Source: an uncultured Odoribacter sp. | GTDB taxonomy: Bacteria > Bacteroidota > Bacteroidia > Bacteroidales > Marinifilaceae | Direction of reading: 5' to 3' | Length of the DNA stretch: 37,709 bases | NCBI GenBank assembly: GCA_944321145.1 | Contig: CALUKF010000029.1 | Location: 1 to 37,709, forward strand | Shown: positions 1-6,687 of the stretch, in pieces | Layout: every line of letters begins with the position of its first letter | Position numbering within the stretch: position 1 is the stretch's first letter | The notes under the pieces: model-generated | What the model saw: the letters and a program-made list of their open reading frames with translations, nothing else | Told to the model about the DNA's origin: nothing | Databases searched by the model: none | Program-made: the position numbers and the translations under genes

Positions 1-1
1 G

Positions 2-454
2 GTGTGGGGGGGGGGGGGGGGGGGGGGGGGGGGCGGTGGGCGGGTGGAGTGGGATGTCGGGGGGATGCCCGACCTGGTGCCTTCGTTTGCCGTGGCGTGC
101 TGCCTGAGGGGGGTGCGGTTCCGGTTTACGGGGGTGGAGACGCTGGCATACAAGGAGAGCAACCGGCTGCAGGCACTGGTGGACGAGCTGGGACGGGCAG
201 GGTTCTGCCTGCGGGCAGAGGGGGGAATGCTGTGCTGGGCAGGAGAGCAGGGGGAGGCGACGGGAGGCTGCGACCTGCGGACGTACGACGACCACCGGCT
301 GGCGATGGCGTTTGCACCGCTGCAGTTGGCACTGCCCGGCGTGCGGATAGAGGCTCCGGAGGTGGTAGGGAAATCCTTCCCCCGGTTTTGGGAGGAGATG
401 GAGAAATTGACGGGGCTGGAGGCAGGGTTTTGGAGGAAAGGAAAAAAGGATTAA
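2..454 (+). CDS. aroA: 3-phosphoshikimate 1-carboxyvinyltransferase (EPSP synthase), C-terminal part
   Basis: This is the 3' end of aroA. The enzyme transfers enolpyruvate from PEP to shikimate-3-phosphate in the cytosolic shikimate pathway. The visible protein carries the C-terminal EPSP synthase signatures: PDLVPSFAV, then LAYKESNRLQAL (the KE-R motif of the PEP/S3P site), then DHRLAMAFAPL, and finally VVGKSFPRFWEEM. The reading frame is reliable from about position 46 onward. Upstream of that it runs into the poly-G tract, so the first about 15 codons and the listed start are not meaningful; the gene begins outside the window. Coding-strand composition is strikingly G-rich. It ends 34 bp before the downstream transporter gene, with no terminator seen between, so the two could be co-transcribed. 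Confidence 0.9.
   Translation: MWGGGGGGGGGGGRVEWDVGGMPDLVPSFAVACCLRGVRFRFTGVETLAYKESNRLQALVDELGRAGFCLRAEGGMLCWAGEQGEATGGCDLRTYDDHRLAMAFAPLQLALPGVRIEAPEVVGKSFPRFWEEMEKLTGLEAGFWRKGKKD
6..33. repeat. Uninterrupted run of 28 G
   Basis: Positions 6-33 are all G, inside what should be the aroA reading frame, five bases from the window edge. A run this long would encode only glycine in the aroA frame and does not match any expected EPSP synthase segment. It is most simply a sequencing or assembly artefact at a contig end, though a phase-variable tract cannot be excluded from sequence alone. Confidence 0.95.
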
Positions 455-488
455 TTTTGCTCCCTGAACATTCAAACTTAGGGAAGTC

Positions 489-2084
489 ATGTTAGCCACA
501 TTATTAGAGTCATCTTATTTTGCGCTGTTCCTCATCGTAGCCTTGGGCTTCGTGCTGGGGAAAGTCAATATCCGGGGGATTTCCCTGGACGTTTCTGCCG
601 TGATATTCATTGCCTTGCTGTTCGGGCATTTCGGGGTGGTCATCCCGAAGGAGTTGGGGAATTTCGGGCTGGTGCTGTTTATTTTCACCATCGGCATCCA
701 AGCGGGACCGGGTTTTTTCGATTCGTTCCGAAACAAGGGGAAGACGCTGGTCGCCATCACGTTGCTCATCGTGCTGTCCGCCTGCCTGACGGGCATCGGG
801 TGCATGTATGCCTTGGGGATTTCGACGGACGAGGTGGTGGGATTGATTGCGGGGGCGCTGACGAGCACGCCGGGCCTGGCTGCTGCGATTGACGCCACGG
901 GGTCGTCCGGCGCGTCGATTGCCTACGGTATTGCCTATCCTTTCGGGGTGATTGGGGTGATTCTTTTCGTGAAACTGCTGCCGAAGATGCTGGGGATTGA
1001 CCTCCGCCGCGAGGAGCAGCGGTTGGAGAAGCAACGGCAGAATGATTACCCGCCGCTGCAGACGGCAGTTTTCCGGATTGAGAATGCAGGCATTGAGGGG
1101 AAGACGCTGAGCCAGTTGCGCGTGCGGAGCATGACGGGGGCGGTGATTTCGCGCATCCGGCACGAGGGCGCGACCGGGCTGCCGACACCGGAGAGCGTGC
1201 TCCACGTGGGCGACTGGGTGAAAGCCGTGGGGGATGAAACGGCACTTGACCGGCTGGGCACGTTGTTGGGCGAACGGATGGCGGCGGACTTGCCGCTGGA
1301 GTCGTCGTACGAGGTGCGGAAGATGCTGGTGACGAACAAGGAGCTGGTGGGCAAAAGCCTGGCAATGTTCAGCTTCCAATCGAACTTCAACTGCACGGTC
1401 ACACGGCTCAGGCGCAGCGGGATAGACCTCTCGCCTGCACCGGAATTGCTGCTGAAGTTCGGCGACAAGCTGACGGTGGTGGGGCACAAGGACAGTCTGG
1501 ATGCACTCGCCCAGCGGTTGGGGAACGACGAGAAACGGCTGTCGGACACGGATTTCTTCCCCATTGCGATGGGGATTGTGCTGGGAGTGATTTTCGGAAA
1601 AATCAATATTTCGTTCTCGGACAGTTTCAGCTTCTCGCCGGGGCTGACGGGCGGAGTGCTGATTGTCGCGCTGGTATTAAGCGCGTTGGGGAAGACGGGA
1701 CCCATCGTGTGGACGATGTCGGGTTCTGCCAACCAGCTGCTCAGACAGTTGGGGCTGCTGCTTTTCTTGGCGGAGGTGGGGACTTCGGCAGGGGCGAATC
1801 TGGTGGCGACTTTTCAGGAAAGCGGCTGGGCACTTTTCTTTGTCGGCGTGGCAATTACGCTGGTGCCGATGGTGGTGGCGGTGATTTTCGGGTATTTTGT
1901 GTTTAAAATCAGCATTTTTGACCTGCTGGGCGTGATTACGGGCGGCATGACCAGCACGCCGGGCTTGGTGGCAGCCGATGCCATGACGGACTCCCCCACG
2001 CCGAGCGTGGCGTATGCGACGGTGTATCCCGTGGCGATGGTGTTCCTGATTATTTTTATACAGGTGATTGCGGGGATGTTATAG
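489..2084 (+). CDS. AspT/YidE/YbjL-family antiporter-like membrane protein
   Basis: A 531-residue inner-membrane protein of the aspartate:alanine exchanger family (TC 2.A.81). It has the family's duplicated layout: an N-terminal block of about five hydrophobic helices (residues 7-170), two soluble TrkA-C/RCK-C type domains (roughly 200-280 and 285-365), and a second block of helices (370-530). Each membrane half ends with the family signature: GALTSTPGLAAA in the first, GGMTSTPGLVAADAMTD in the second. YidE-like members in Bacteroidota are usually annotated as putative transporters. The substrate cannot be read from sequence; exchange of amino or dicarboxylic acids is inferred only from the founding member AspT. 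The start ATG gives a short cytosolic lead followed directly by helix 1. The 3' end converges on the fic gene with a gap of under 30 bp. Confidence 0.88.
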   Translation: MLATLLESSYFALFLIVALGFVLGKVNIRGISLDVSAVIFIALLFGHFGVVIPKELGNFGLVLFIFTIGIQAGPGFFDSFRNKGKTLVAITLLIVLSACLTGIGCMYALGISTDEVVGLIAGALTSTPGLAAAIDATGSSGASIAYGIAYPFGVIGVILFVKLLPKMLGIDLRREEQRLEKQRQNDYPPLQTAVFRIENAGIEGKTLSQLRVRSMTGAVISRIRHEGATGLPTPESVLHVGDWVKAVGDETALDRLGTLLGERMAADLPLESSYEVRKMLVTNKELVGKSLAMFSFQSNFNCTVTRLRRSGIDLSPAPELLLKFGDKLTVVGHKDSLDALAQRLGNDEKRLSDTDFFPIAMGIVLGVIFGKINISFSDSFSFSPGLTGGVLIVALVLSALGKTGPIVWTMSGSANQLLRQLGLLLFLAEVGTSAGANLVATFQESGWALFFVGVAITLVPMVVAVIFGYFVFKISIFDLLGVITGGMTSTPGLVAADAMTDSPTPSVAYATVYPVAMVFLIIFIQVIAGML

Positions 2085-2092
2085 GAAGCTAC

Positions 2093-2111
2093 ATATCGGT
2101 CTCATAGCATT
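2093..2111. repeat. 19-bp direct repeat, copy 1 (flanks fic)
   Basis: ATATCGGTCTCATAGCATT here matches 3220-3238 (ATATCGGTCTCATAGTATT) at 18 of 19 positions, in the same orientation. The second copy contains the fic start codon and first codons (Met-Arg-Pro-Ile read on the minus strand). This copy sits two bases beyond the fic stop codon, so the gene is bracketed exactly by the pair. Confidence 0.85.
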
Positions 2112-2113
2112 CA

Positions 2114-3232
2114 TCAGTTAGAAGTTACATCCATTTGCAGCAGGTAGTGGGTGCTACGCCCGCCGTCTGCCGCTACGGTCAATATTCCTTTTTCAACAAG
2201 ATCGGTGATGTCCCTGAGCGCCGTAGCTTGCGAGGACTTGGTTATTTTTGCCCACTTTGAAGAAGTCAATTTGCCTTCAAACCCATCCCAGAGCAAATTG
2301 ATTACTTTCAATTGCCTGTCATTCATTGGCACTTCCCTATGCCGCTGCCAAAATGAAGCTTTCTGAACAGTCCTTTTCACAATGTTCTCCGAATGAAGGA
2401 TGGCAGTTTTCATTGTCTTCAAAAACCACTCCAACCAAAGGGTTATGTCGGTTGTCCCTGTCGTAGTCTTTTCCAATGCTTCGTAATATGATTTTTTCTC
2501 CCTGAGAATTTCTGCCGACATGCTATAAAACCGGAGATGCTGACCGTCCGCCTGGGCAAGCAGCATGTCAGTAATTGTTCTCGCCAAACGCCCGTTTCCA
2601 TCATCATAAGGATGAATGGCTACAAACCATAGATGCGCAACAGCAGCTTTTAATACCGGGTCAATCCCATGCTCCCCATTTACCCAATTGACAAACTGCT
2701 CCATCATGGCAGGCACTGCATCAGACGGCGGCGCTTCATAATGGACTCTTTCTTTGCCCATCGCACCGGAAACCACTTGCATGGGTTCGCTCCCCGTCCG
2801 GTATGCTCCTACGGTAATTGGATACATTCCACTTCTTCCTGTGGGAAATATAGCTGCATGCCAATTGAATAATCTTTCGTGAGTCAAAGGTTTATCACTA
2901 TTTTTAACTGCATCTAACATGACTTGCACAATCCCTTCAGTGTAATGGTCAGGCACTCGAAGCCCTTGGGTTTCTATCCCAAGATGCTTAGCAATAGACG
3001 AACGCACACTGTCAGGATTGAGTATTACTCCCTCTATTTCATTGGAGCGCAAGACATCTTCTGTCATCATATAGAGGGAGGTTTTATTTTGAATGTCAAA
3101 TCCCAAACCATCCATCATTCCATATATCTTCCCTTCAAGGTGGCGCACCTCAGAAAGAAGACGGATAAGGTCGGAATCATTCCATGTAAATTCAGCCCAT
3201 GTTGGTTGTTGCCAGATATATATCGGTCTCAT
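2114..3232 (-). CDS. Fic family protein (predicted AMP-transferase, DUF4172 type)
   Basis: A 372-residue Fic-domain protein predicted to transfer AMP, or another NMP, from a nucleotide onto a hydroxyl side chain of a target protein. The Fic active-site motif is intact at 207-218 (HPYDDGNGRLAR) with the catalytic His207. An inhibitory-helix motif (S/T)xxxE(G/N) is visible before the Fic core at 63-68 (SNEIEG), which marks a class II, self-inhibited Fic protein. The N-terminal about 80 residues (WQQPTWAEF...) resemble the DUF4172 region. The C-terminal part (about 310-372) looks like a winged helix, common in this subfamily. No separate antitoxin gene lies next to it, consistent with in-cis inhibition. 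It is flanked by a 19-bp direct repeat that includes its own start codon. The target protein is unknown. Confidence 0.9.
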   Translation of the reverse strand: MRPIYIWQQPTWAEFTWNDSDLIRLLSEVRHLEGKIYGMMDGLGFDIQNKTSLYMMTEDVLRSNEIEGVILNPDSVRSSIAKHLGIETQGLRVPDHYTEGIVQVMLDAVKNSDKPLTHERLFNWHAAIFPTGRSGMYPITVGAYRTGSEPMQVVSGAMGKERVHYEAPPSDAVPAMMEQFVNWVNGEHGIDPVLKAAVAHLWFVAIHPYDDGNGRLARTITDMLLAQADGQHLRFYSMSAEILREKKSYYEALEKTTTGTTDITLWLEWFLKTMKTAILHSENIVKRTVQKASFWQRHREVPMNDRQLKVINLLWDGFEGKLTSSKWAKITKSSQATALRDITDLVEKGILTVAADGGRSTHYLLQMDVTSN

Positions 3233-3238
3233 AGTATT
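3220..3238. repeat. 19-bp direct repeat, copy 2 (overlaps fic start)
   Basis: Partner of the repeat at 2093-2111 with one mismatch. It covers the fic start codon (3230-3232, minus strand) and about 6 bp upstream of it. Confidence 0.85.
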
Positions 3239-3250
3239 ACAATTATACTA

Positions 3251-3258
3251 CAAATATA
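3251..3258 (-). promoter_or_regulatory. Candidate fic promoter (-7 box)
   Basis: On the minus strand this reads TATATTTG, a full match to the Bacteroidota -7 consensus TAnnTTTG, 18 bp before the fic ATG. No good TTTG -33 box is found at 18-20 nt spacing, so the call rests on the -7 element and its position. Confidence 0.45.
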
Positions 3259-3282
3259 GTGCAATGATGTGAATAATCCTAT

Positions 3283-3309
3283 TAATCTCGTCATATTTTG
3301 ACGAGATTA
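3283..3309. terminator. Perfect 11-bp hairpin between tadA and fic
   Basis: Inverted repeat TAATCTCGTCA - 5 nt - TGACGAGATTA, perfect over 11 bp. It lies 20 bp after the tadA stop and about 25 bp upstream of the fic -7 box. It is most likely the tadA terminator, although no strong U-tract follows on the minus strand. An operator for fic is the alternative. Confidence 0.55.
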
Positions 3310-3329
3310 GCGGGTGTTTTCTCCTCAAA

Positions 3330-3764
3330 TCAGCGTTTGCGGGTAAAGAAGTCTTTTAGGAGGCGGAGGCAAGGGTCGGCGAGGATGCCGGTGAGGACTT
3401 GGGTGCGGGGGTGCAACACGGGAGGCACGAGGCGGGAGTAGCCACGCAGGGGATCGGGGGCTCCGATGACCAATGCGCCCAATTGCGCCCATGCCAAGGC
3501 GCCGGCACACATGGGGCAAGGTTCTAACGTGACGTACAAGGTGCATTCGTTCAGGTATTTGCCGCCCAGGTAGTCCGCTGCCATGGTGACGGCAAGCATT
3601 TCTGCATGGGCGGTGACGTCGTGCAGGCGTTCCGTCTGGTTGTGGGCACGCGCAATGATTTTGCCCCGGCAGACGACCACCGCCCCCACCGGGATTTCAC
3701 CCTCGGCAGCGGCTTGCGCCGCTTCTTCCAGGGCTTTCCGCATATAGCTTTCATGCAAGTCCAT
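3330..3764 (-). CDS. tadA: tRNA-specific adenosine deaminase (A34 to inosine)
   Basis: A 144-residue cytidine-deaminase-fold zinc enzyme that converts adenosine-34 to inosine at the wobble position of tRNA-Arg(ACG), and possibly other tRNAs. The zinc and catalytic residues are visible: His53 and Glu55 in HAEM, Cys83 and Cys86 in PCPMC. The N-terminal segment MRKALEEAAQAAAEGEIPVGAVVV is typical of TadA. Length matches the bacterial enzyme. The start used is the first ATG of the frame; Met8 would also give a plausible protein. It is transcribed divergently from pgk across a 114-bp gap. The main alternative is guanine deaminase or another member of the same superfamily, but the PVGAVVV and PCPMCAGAL context favours TadA. 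Confidence 0.88.
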   Translation of the reverse strand: MDLHESYMRKALEEAAQAAAEGEIPVGAVVVCRGKIIARAHNQTERLHDVTAHAEMLAVTMAADYLGGKYLNECTLYVTLEPCPMCAGALAWAQLGALVIGAPDPLRGYSRLVPPVLHPRTQVLTGILADPCLRLLKDFFTRKR

Positions 3765-3796
3765 AGGGCAAATATAACACTAATTCCCGAAAATAT

Positions 3797-3827
3797 TTTG
3801 CCACACCAGTTTTTATATCTAATTTTA
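3797..3827 (+). promoter_or_regulatory. pgk promoter
   Basis: TTTG (3797-3800), a 19-nt spacer, then TAATTTTA (3820-3827), seven of eight positions of TAnnTTTG counting the free ones. The predicted transcription start near 3834 gives a leader of about 45 nt before the pgk ATG. Confidence 0.65.
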
Positions 3828-3878
3828 TCGACTGAAAGAAGCGGTTATATGAAAAGATAAACCATTAACAATAATAGT

Positions 3879-5135
3879 ATGCAGACAATTGACACTTACA
3901 ACTTCCAAGGCAAAAGGGCATTGATTCGCGTAGACTTCAATGTGCCTTTGAACGACAAGTTTGAAATCACGGACGACACCCGGATGCGGGCAGCCGTGCC
4001 GACCATCAAGAAGGTGCTGGAAGGCGGAGGCTCCGTCATCCTCATGTCGCACCTCGGACGCCCGAAAGGTGTGGATGAAAAATATTCCCTGAAACATATC
4101 CGCAAGCATCTGGAAGAATTGCTGGGACAACCGGTGAAGTTTGCCGATGATTGTGTGGGCGAAGATGCCAAACGGCAGGCAGCCGCACTGCAGCCCGGCG
4201 AAGTGCTGCTCTTGGAGAACCTCCGCTTCCATGCCGAGGAGGAGGGCAAACCCCGCGGACTGGCAGAGGATGCCACCGACGAGGAGAAAAAAGCCGCCAA
4301 AGCTGCCGTGAAGGAATCGCAGAAGCAGTTCGTGGCAGACCTGGCATCGCTCGGAGACGCATGGATTAACGACGCATTCGGCACTGCCCACCGCGCGCAT
4401 GCCTCTACGGCGCTTATCGCCGCTTACTTCCCCAACGACAAGATGTTCGGCTATATCATGGAGCGCGAACTCAACGCCGTGGACAACGTGATGAAGAATC
4501 CGCGCCGCCCGTTCACTGCCATCATGGGTGGTTCGAAAGTGTCCACGAAGATTGACATCATCATGAACCTCATGGACAAAGTGGACAATCTGATTCTCGG
4601 CGGCGGCATGACCTATACGTTCAAGGCCGCCCTCGGCGGGCATGTGGGCAAGTCCATCTGCGAGACCGACAAATTTGACCTGGCATTGGACATCCTGCGC
4701 ATTGCCAAAGAAAAAGGCGTGAACCTCGTGCTGTCGAACGAAACCCTTGCCGGCGACGCATTCAGCAACGATGCCAATACCATGATTTGCGACCCGATGA
4801 ACATCCCGGACGGCTGGGAAGGGCTGGATATCGGTCCTGCTACCCGTGAAGAGTTTGCCCGCATCATTGAAAATTCCGCCACGATTCTGTGGAATGGTCC
4901 TGTAGGCGTTTTCGAGATTCCGAAGTTTGCCGAAGGTTCCCGTGCCGTGGCTGAAGCCATTGTACGCGCAACGGAAAAAGGCGCCTTCTCGCTCATCGGC
5001 GGCGGCGACTCCGTGGCAGCCATCAACCAATTCGGCTTGGCAGACAAGGTCAGCTACGTCTCTACCGGCGGCGGCGCCCTCCTCGAATACATCGAAGGAA
5101 AGGAACTGCCGGGGATTACGGCGATACGGGGGTAA
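3879..5135 (+). CDS. pgk: Phosphoglycerate kinase
   Basis: A 418-residue cytosolic glycolytic enzyme that transfers phosphate from 1,3-bisphosphoglycerate to ADP. Visible signatures are RVDFNVP at 17-23, SHLGRPKG at 57-64, LLLENLRFH, the [13 protein letters not shown] substrate loop, GGSKVSTKI, the nucleotide-site NGPVGVFE, and the C-terminal GGGDSVAA followed by [14 protein letters not shown]. Length is within the usual range for Bacteroidota PGK, which carries an insertion in the N-domain (about residues 118-145, rich in Glu, Ala and Lys). It stands alone: it has its own promoter, is divergent from tadA, and is followed by a strong terminator shared with the convergent operon on the other strand. 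Confidence 0.97.
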   Translation: MQTIDTYNFQGKRALIRVDFNVPLNDKFEITDDTRMRAAVPTIKKVLEGGGSVILMSHLGRPKGVDEKYSLKHIRKHLEELLGQPVKFADDCVGEDAKRQAAALQPGEVLLLENLRFHAEEEGKPRGLAEDATDEEKKAAKAAVKESQKQFVADLASLGDAWINDAFGTAHRAHASTALIAAYFPNDKMFGYIMERELNAVDNVMKNPRRPFTAIMGGSKVSTKIDIIMNLMDKVDNLILGGGMTYTFKAALGGHVGKSICETDKFDLALDILRIAKEKGVNLVLSNETLAGDAFSNDANTMICDPMNIPDGWEGLDIGPATREEFARIIENSATILWNGPVGVFEIPKFAEGSRAVAEAIVRATEKGAFSLIGGGDSVAAINQFGLADKVSYVSTGGGALLEYIEGKELPGITAIRG

Positions 5136-5149
5136 TACTCCAAATAAAG

Positions 5150-5190
5150 AAAATGCATCCTGAGTTGCAATTATCTCAGGATGCATTTTT
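5150..5190. terminator. Bidirectional intrinsic terminator between pgk and the caspase operon
   Basis: A 15-bp perfect stem (5150-5164 with 5175-5189) and a 10-nt loop, followed by T residues on the plus strand and preceded by A residues that become U's on the minus strand. It serves pgk and, from the other side, the transglutaminase-like gene whose stop codon (5189-5191) touches the stem. Confidence 0.88.
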
Positions 5191-6661
5191 ATTCCAACAA
5201 AATCACATGCGCCGTGGCATTGTCCATATCCGTCATCGTGCGCCCCACATTGGCATTGATAAACGTGGGGTCGCAAACCACGTAACGCTTGCCGTTGACC
5301 ACCAAATAATCGCCCTTCACCTCCTCCGTAAAGCAAACCGCTGTCGCCAAATGTCCCGGATAATAGAGCAAAATGACCTCCAGCCCCATCAAATCACGCA
5401 CTATACGGGAGAACAAAATGGAGCGGTCTTCACAGTCGCAATAAGGGTAATACAACGTCTCATCCGGGAAAAATGCACGGTCTTCTCCCCACACGACATC
5501 ATCGTATTCATACACAAACGCCGTTTGCACCCAATTCAGCAGAATATTACTTGCTTCCCATTGGGACTTTCCTTCAATATACTCCCTCAATTGTGGATAC
5601 AACATCGCACACACCTCTTCACTTGGCGGTACATTGGCATAAAACGCCCAACGGGTTCCAAAATCACCGTCAATCATAGAGGTAGGATAGGTGTCATAAA
5701 AGTCCAACAAATTCATATTAATTTCTATATCTATATCCATCGCTACGAAACGATCTGCGAGCAATTTTCGCATGGGTGAAAAGATTTCATCAAAATAAGG
5801 AACTTCAGCAATGGCTAATGAAAGGGATTTCTCTTGTGGAAAAGGAACTGCACAAATATACACTCTGCCCCGCATTTCTCCCAATGGGTAGAAACGTTCC
5901 CCATCAACCGTCCAAGAAGGCACATTATAAATCTCATTTTGAGTTGCATACAAAAGACACAATTTTTCATCCTGCCGAGCAATACGCACCTTGTAGCCGG
6001 ATTGGCAATATAGGAAAGCCGTCAGTAAAACAGCCTCATTAGAATCCTCTCCCAAAAGAGAATCTGCCAATTCTTGCAACATCAATAAATAAGCCCAATC
6101 ACAAAATTTTCTATCTTCCCGATGAAACAAGCAAGTAGAAAGAAGTTCATCATATCGCCCGTCTGCTAATACCAACCACATATCAGCAATTGTGTTATCA
6201 TCACAACTCTCTAAATGGAAACGCTCTTCCCCATTCAATAAAACTCTGATGTTCGCTCCAAAAAACTCAAAATCAAAAGGTTTCCAAGTGGGATCCGGCA
6301 ATGGAGATTGTATTGGACTAATAGGCTGCGGCTGCGGCTCTACCACCGGCACCGGCAACACCTTGTCAAAAGGAATGGGACGATTCTCAACGGGCTGCTC
6401 CCTGTCCTCTATCGGAGCCACCACCGGCGGCACCGGCTTTTCTTTCGGCTTCGGGACAGCAGGTCCCATCTCAAACTCCCGCCATGCCTCGCGCATAAAT
6501 TCTGCATACTCCTCGTTGCACTTCCGCCGAAAATCTTCATACTCCCCCACCGCCTGCTTCCGAAACTCCTCATACTGCTCCCTTGCCGTCTTCTCCTCCT
6601 GTGCCTTTGCCGGCAATGCTGCCACACAAACTGCTATGCCTAAAAACAATATCCTTTTCAT
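5189..6661 (-). CDS. Exported transglutaminase-like protein (last gene of the caspase operon)
   Basis: A 490-residue protein starting at the ATG at 6661, where MKRILFLGIAVCVAALPAKAQ is a clear Sec signal peptide; the longer upstream reading of the frame lacks one. After the signal comes a charged helical segment rich in Glu, Arg, Tyr and Phe (about 20-65, probably coiled coil). A proline-rich linker follows (about 68-125, many PxP and PVP units). The C-terminal domain has a transglutaminase/papain-like triad in order: Cys410 in CDCEDRS, His437 in PGHLATAV, Asp464 in VCDPTF. In bacteria such domains are often proteases or amide-processing enzymes rather than true transglutaminases. It lies 26 bp after the caspase gene, so it is probably co-transcribed. 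Substrate unknown. Confidence 0.72.
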   Translation of the reverse strand: MKRILFLGIAVCVAALPAKAQEEKTAREQYEEFRKQAVGEYEDFRRKCNEEYAEFMREAWREFEMGPAVPKPKEKPVPPVVAPIEDREQPVENRPIPFDKVLPVPVVEPQPQPISPIQSPLPDPTWKPFDFEFFGANIRVLLNGEERFHLESCDDNTIADMWLVLADGRYDELLSTCLFHREDRKFCDWAYLLMLQELADSLLGEDSNEAVLLTAFLYCQSGYKVRIARQDEKLCLLYATQNEIYNVPSWTVDGERFYPLGEMRGRVYICAVPFPQEKSLSLAIAEVPYFDEIFSPMRKLLADRFVAMDIDIEINMNLLDFYDTYPTSMIDGDFGTRWAFYANVPPSEEVCAMLYPQLREYIEGKSQWEASNILLNWVQTAFVYEYDDVVWGEDRAFFPDETLYYPYCDCEDRSILFSRIVRDLMGLEVILLYYPGHLATAVCFTEEVKGDYLVVNGKRYVVCDPTFINANVGRTMTDMDNATAHVILLE

Positions 6662-6687
6662 GTGCTCAATATTTAGAAATATATCCA

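Noticed and set aside
3769-3776. TATATTTG on the minus strand just before tadA
   Set aside because: It matches the -7 consensus, but it ends four bases from the tadA ATG and lacks a -33 box. It would give a leaderless message, so it was not listed as a promoter.
3825-5336. 503-codon open frame on the minus strand across pgk
   Set aside because: It is antisense to an intact, motif-complete pgk and shows no recognisable protein pattern; an effect of codon bias.
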